Assembly: GCA_007695205.1 (NCBI GenBank)
Contig: REEF01000554.1
Location: 1-5,651 of the forward strand
DNA: 5,651 nt
Direction: 5' to 3'
Origin: Planctomycetaceae bacterium
Lineage (GTDB): Bacteria; Planctomycetota; Planctomycetia; Pirellulales; Pirellulaceae
Position 1 is the first letter of the stretch. Each line of letters opens with the position of its first letter. This document shows positions 4,674 to 5,651 of the stretch, piece by piece. A model generated the notes under the pieces. The model saw only the letters and a program-made list of their open reading frames with translations, ran no database searches and was not told where the DNA came from. Both the position numbers and the translations under genes were made by a program.

Positions 4674-5651
4674 ATGAATAACAAGATCTCACGACGTTCT
4701 GTTCTGCGGCAGGCGACGGCCGGCCTGGCGGGGCTCGCGACCCCGTACGTCATTCCCTCGGGCGTCCTCGCTCGTTCCGGCAAACCCGGTGCGAACGACC
4801 GTATTGTGCTGGGCGGCATCGGGGTCCGCCGAATGGGCGGCGCTCTGATTCGGCGGGGGTTTGCACGGTTCGACCACGTGCGCATCGCGGCCGTCGCCGA
4901 TGCCGACATGAGGGTCGCCCAGGCGATCGCGCAGCCGCGACCCGAAGATGAACGTCTGGTTTCCGACCGTTGGGTGGTCTCGCCCGATCCGCCCGACCTC
5001 CGGAACGTCGCCCTGTATCACGATTACCGCGAACTGCTGGACCGCAAGGACATCGACGCCGTGGTGATCGCCACCCCGGAGCATTGGCACGCCCTGCCAT
5101 GTATCCAGGCCGCGCAAGCGGGAAAGGACATCTACTGCGAAAAACCGCTGGCGCGGACGATTCGCGAAGGACGGCGGATCGTCGACGCTGTCCGGAAATA
5201 CAACCGCGTGTTTCAGACAGGTACGCAAAGGCGGTCGGCCGAGGAATGGTATACCGCTTGCATGTTGGTCCGCAACGGGCGTCTTGGGAAAGTGACCCGG
5301 GTGATCGATCTGAACTACGCCTCGCCCTTCGACCCCCCGATGCCGACGGCGCAGGATATCCCGGAAGGCCTCGACTGGGACATGTGGTGCGGCCCCGTCC
5401 AGCTTTACCCCTTCCACCGCAGCATCCAGGGCGACGGGATGTCACCAGGTCTTACCTACCGCAGCTATCGAGATTTCGCCGGTGCCAATTTCACCTGCAC
5501 GGGCTCCCATTTCCTGGACATGGTCCAGTGGGGACTCGGAATGGACGGCGGCGGCCCGGTCGAAGTGTGGACCGAGGGCGAACCGTTCGATTCGAAGACC
5601 CGCCGAGCGCCGCAGGTGTTCATGCGATATCCGGGCGATGTCATCCTGGAA
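4674..5651 (+). CDS. Tat-exported Gfo/Idh/MocA oxidoreductase (3' truncated by window)
   Basis: This is an NAD(P)-dependent dehydrogenase-like protein of the Gfo/Idh/MocA family, which oxidises or reduces sugars, inositols and related polyols. Only the first 326 residues are visible, and the frame is still open at the window end; family members are usually about 400-450 residues. Residues 1-35 form a twin-arginine signal (SRRSVLRQ, R7-R8, then a hydrophobic stretch to about residue 33), implying export after folding with cofactor. The Rossmann segment is at 43-56 (RIVLGGIGVRRMGG). It differs from the usual G-x-G-x-x-G in that the position after the GIG is Val-Arg-Arg. The catalytic-region EKP motif is at 156-158 (YCEKPLA), preceded by ATPEHWHA (133-140). 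WCGP (238-241) and GSHFLDMVQWGLG (277-289) are typical of the planctomycete subgroup. ATG at 4674 has AGGAGA 8 bases upstream. It follows the FAH gene closely on the same strand, so it is a likely operon partner acting in the same cell-envelope pathway. The substrate cannot be inferred. Confidence 0.93.
   Translation, partial: MNNKISRRSVLRQATAGLAGLATPYVIPSGVLARSGKPGANDRIVLGGIGVRRMGGALIRRGFARFDHVRIAAVADADMRVAQAIAQPRPEDERLVSDRWVVSPDPPDLRNVALYHDYRELLDRKDIDAVVIATPEHWHALPCIQAAQAGKDIYCEKPLARTIREGRRIVDAVRKYNRVFQTGTQRRSAEEWYTACMLVRNGRLGKVTRVIDLNYASPFDPPMPTAQDIPEGLDWDMWCGPVQLYPFHRSIQGDGMSPGLTYRSYRDFAGANFTCTGSHFLDMVQWGLGMDGGGPVEVWTEGEPFDSKTRRAPQVFMRYPGDVILE

Noticed and set aside
4689..5445. Two overlapping minus-strand frames (242 and 231 codons) opposite the oxidoreductase
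   Set aside because: They are shadows of the Gfo/Idh/MocA gene, whose Tat signal, EKP motif and other family motifs are clear on the plus strand.

Overview
The window looks like chromosomal DNA from a GC-rich member of the Planctomycetota, probably Pirellulales-like. This is an inference from gene content. A Tat-targeted Gfo/Idh/MocA oxidoreductase, an exported FumarylAcetoacetate Hydrolase (FAH)-fold protein, and a zinc-ribbon protein with a multi-pass membrane domain are all typical of that phylum. No rRNA or tRNA is present to confirm it.

Layout. Positions 1-142 hold a short CCGAC tandem repeat and two stem-loops downstream of a minus-strand gene. Positions 143-1447 (minus) encode an acidic, soluble 434-residue protein of unknown function. 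A 281-base divergent spacer follows, carrying a solitary copy of a TGCCTGTC repeat. Positions 1729-1986 (plus) encode a small ParD-like antitoxin. Its stop codon overlaps the start of a 27-codon remnant of a ParE-like toxin, whose similarity ends after about 12 residues. Positions 2070-2405 are gene-free and contain an inverted-repeat element of about 145-165 bp, REP- or MITE-like, built on the same TGCCTGTC core. Positions 2406-3548 encode the zinc-ribbon membrane protein. Positions 3746-4627 encode the secreted FAH-family protein. From 4674, 46 bases after the FAH stop, a Tat-exported Gfo/Idh/MocA oxidoreductase runs off the end of the window.

Working together. The FAH gene and the oxidoreductase share strand, a short spacer and similar AGGAGA ribosome binding sites, so they probably form an operon. 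Both carry export signals, which suggests a cell-envelope step in breakdown of a carbohydrate or organic acid; the substrate cannot be read from the sequence. The antitoxin, toxin remnant and repeats look like a decayed toxin-antitoxin locus between unrelated housekeeping or lineage-specific genes. No new defence or mobile system is evident. The most noteworthy features are the broken toxin-antitoxin pair, the repeat element beside it, and the exported FAH protein.
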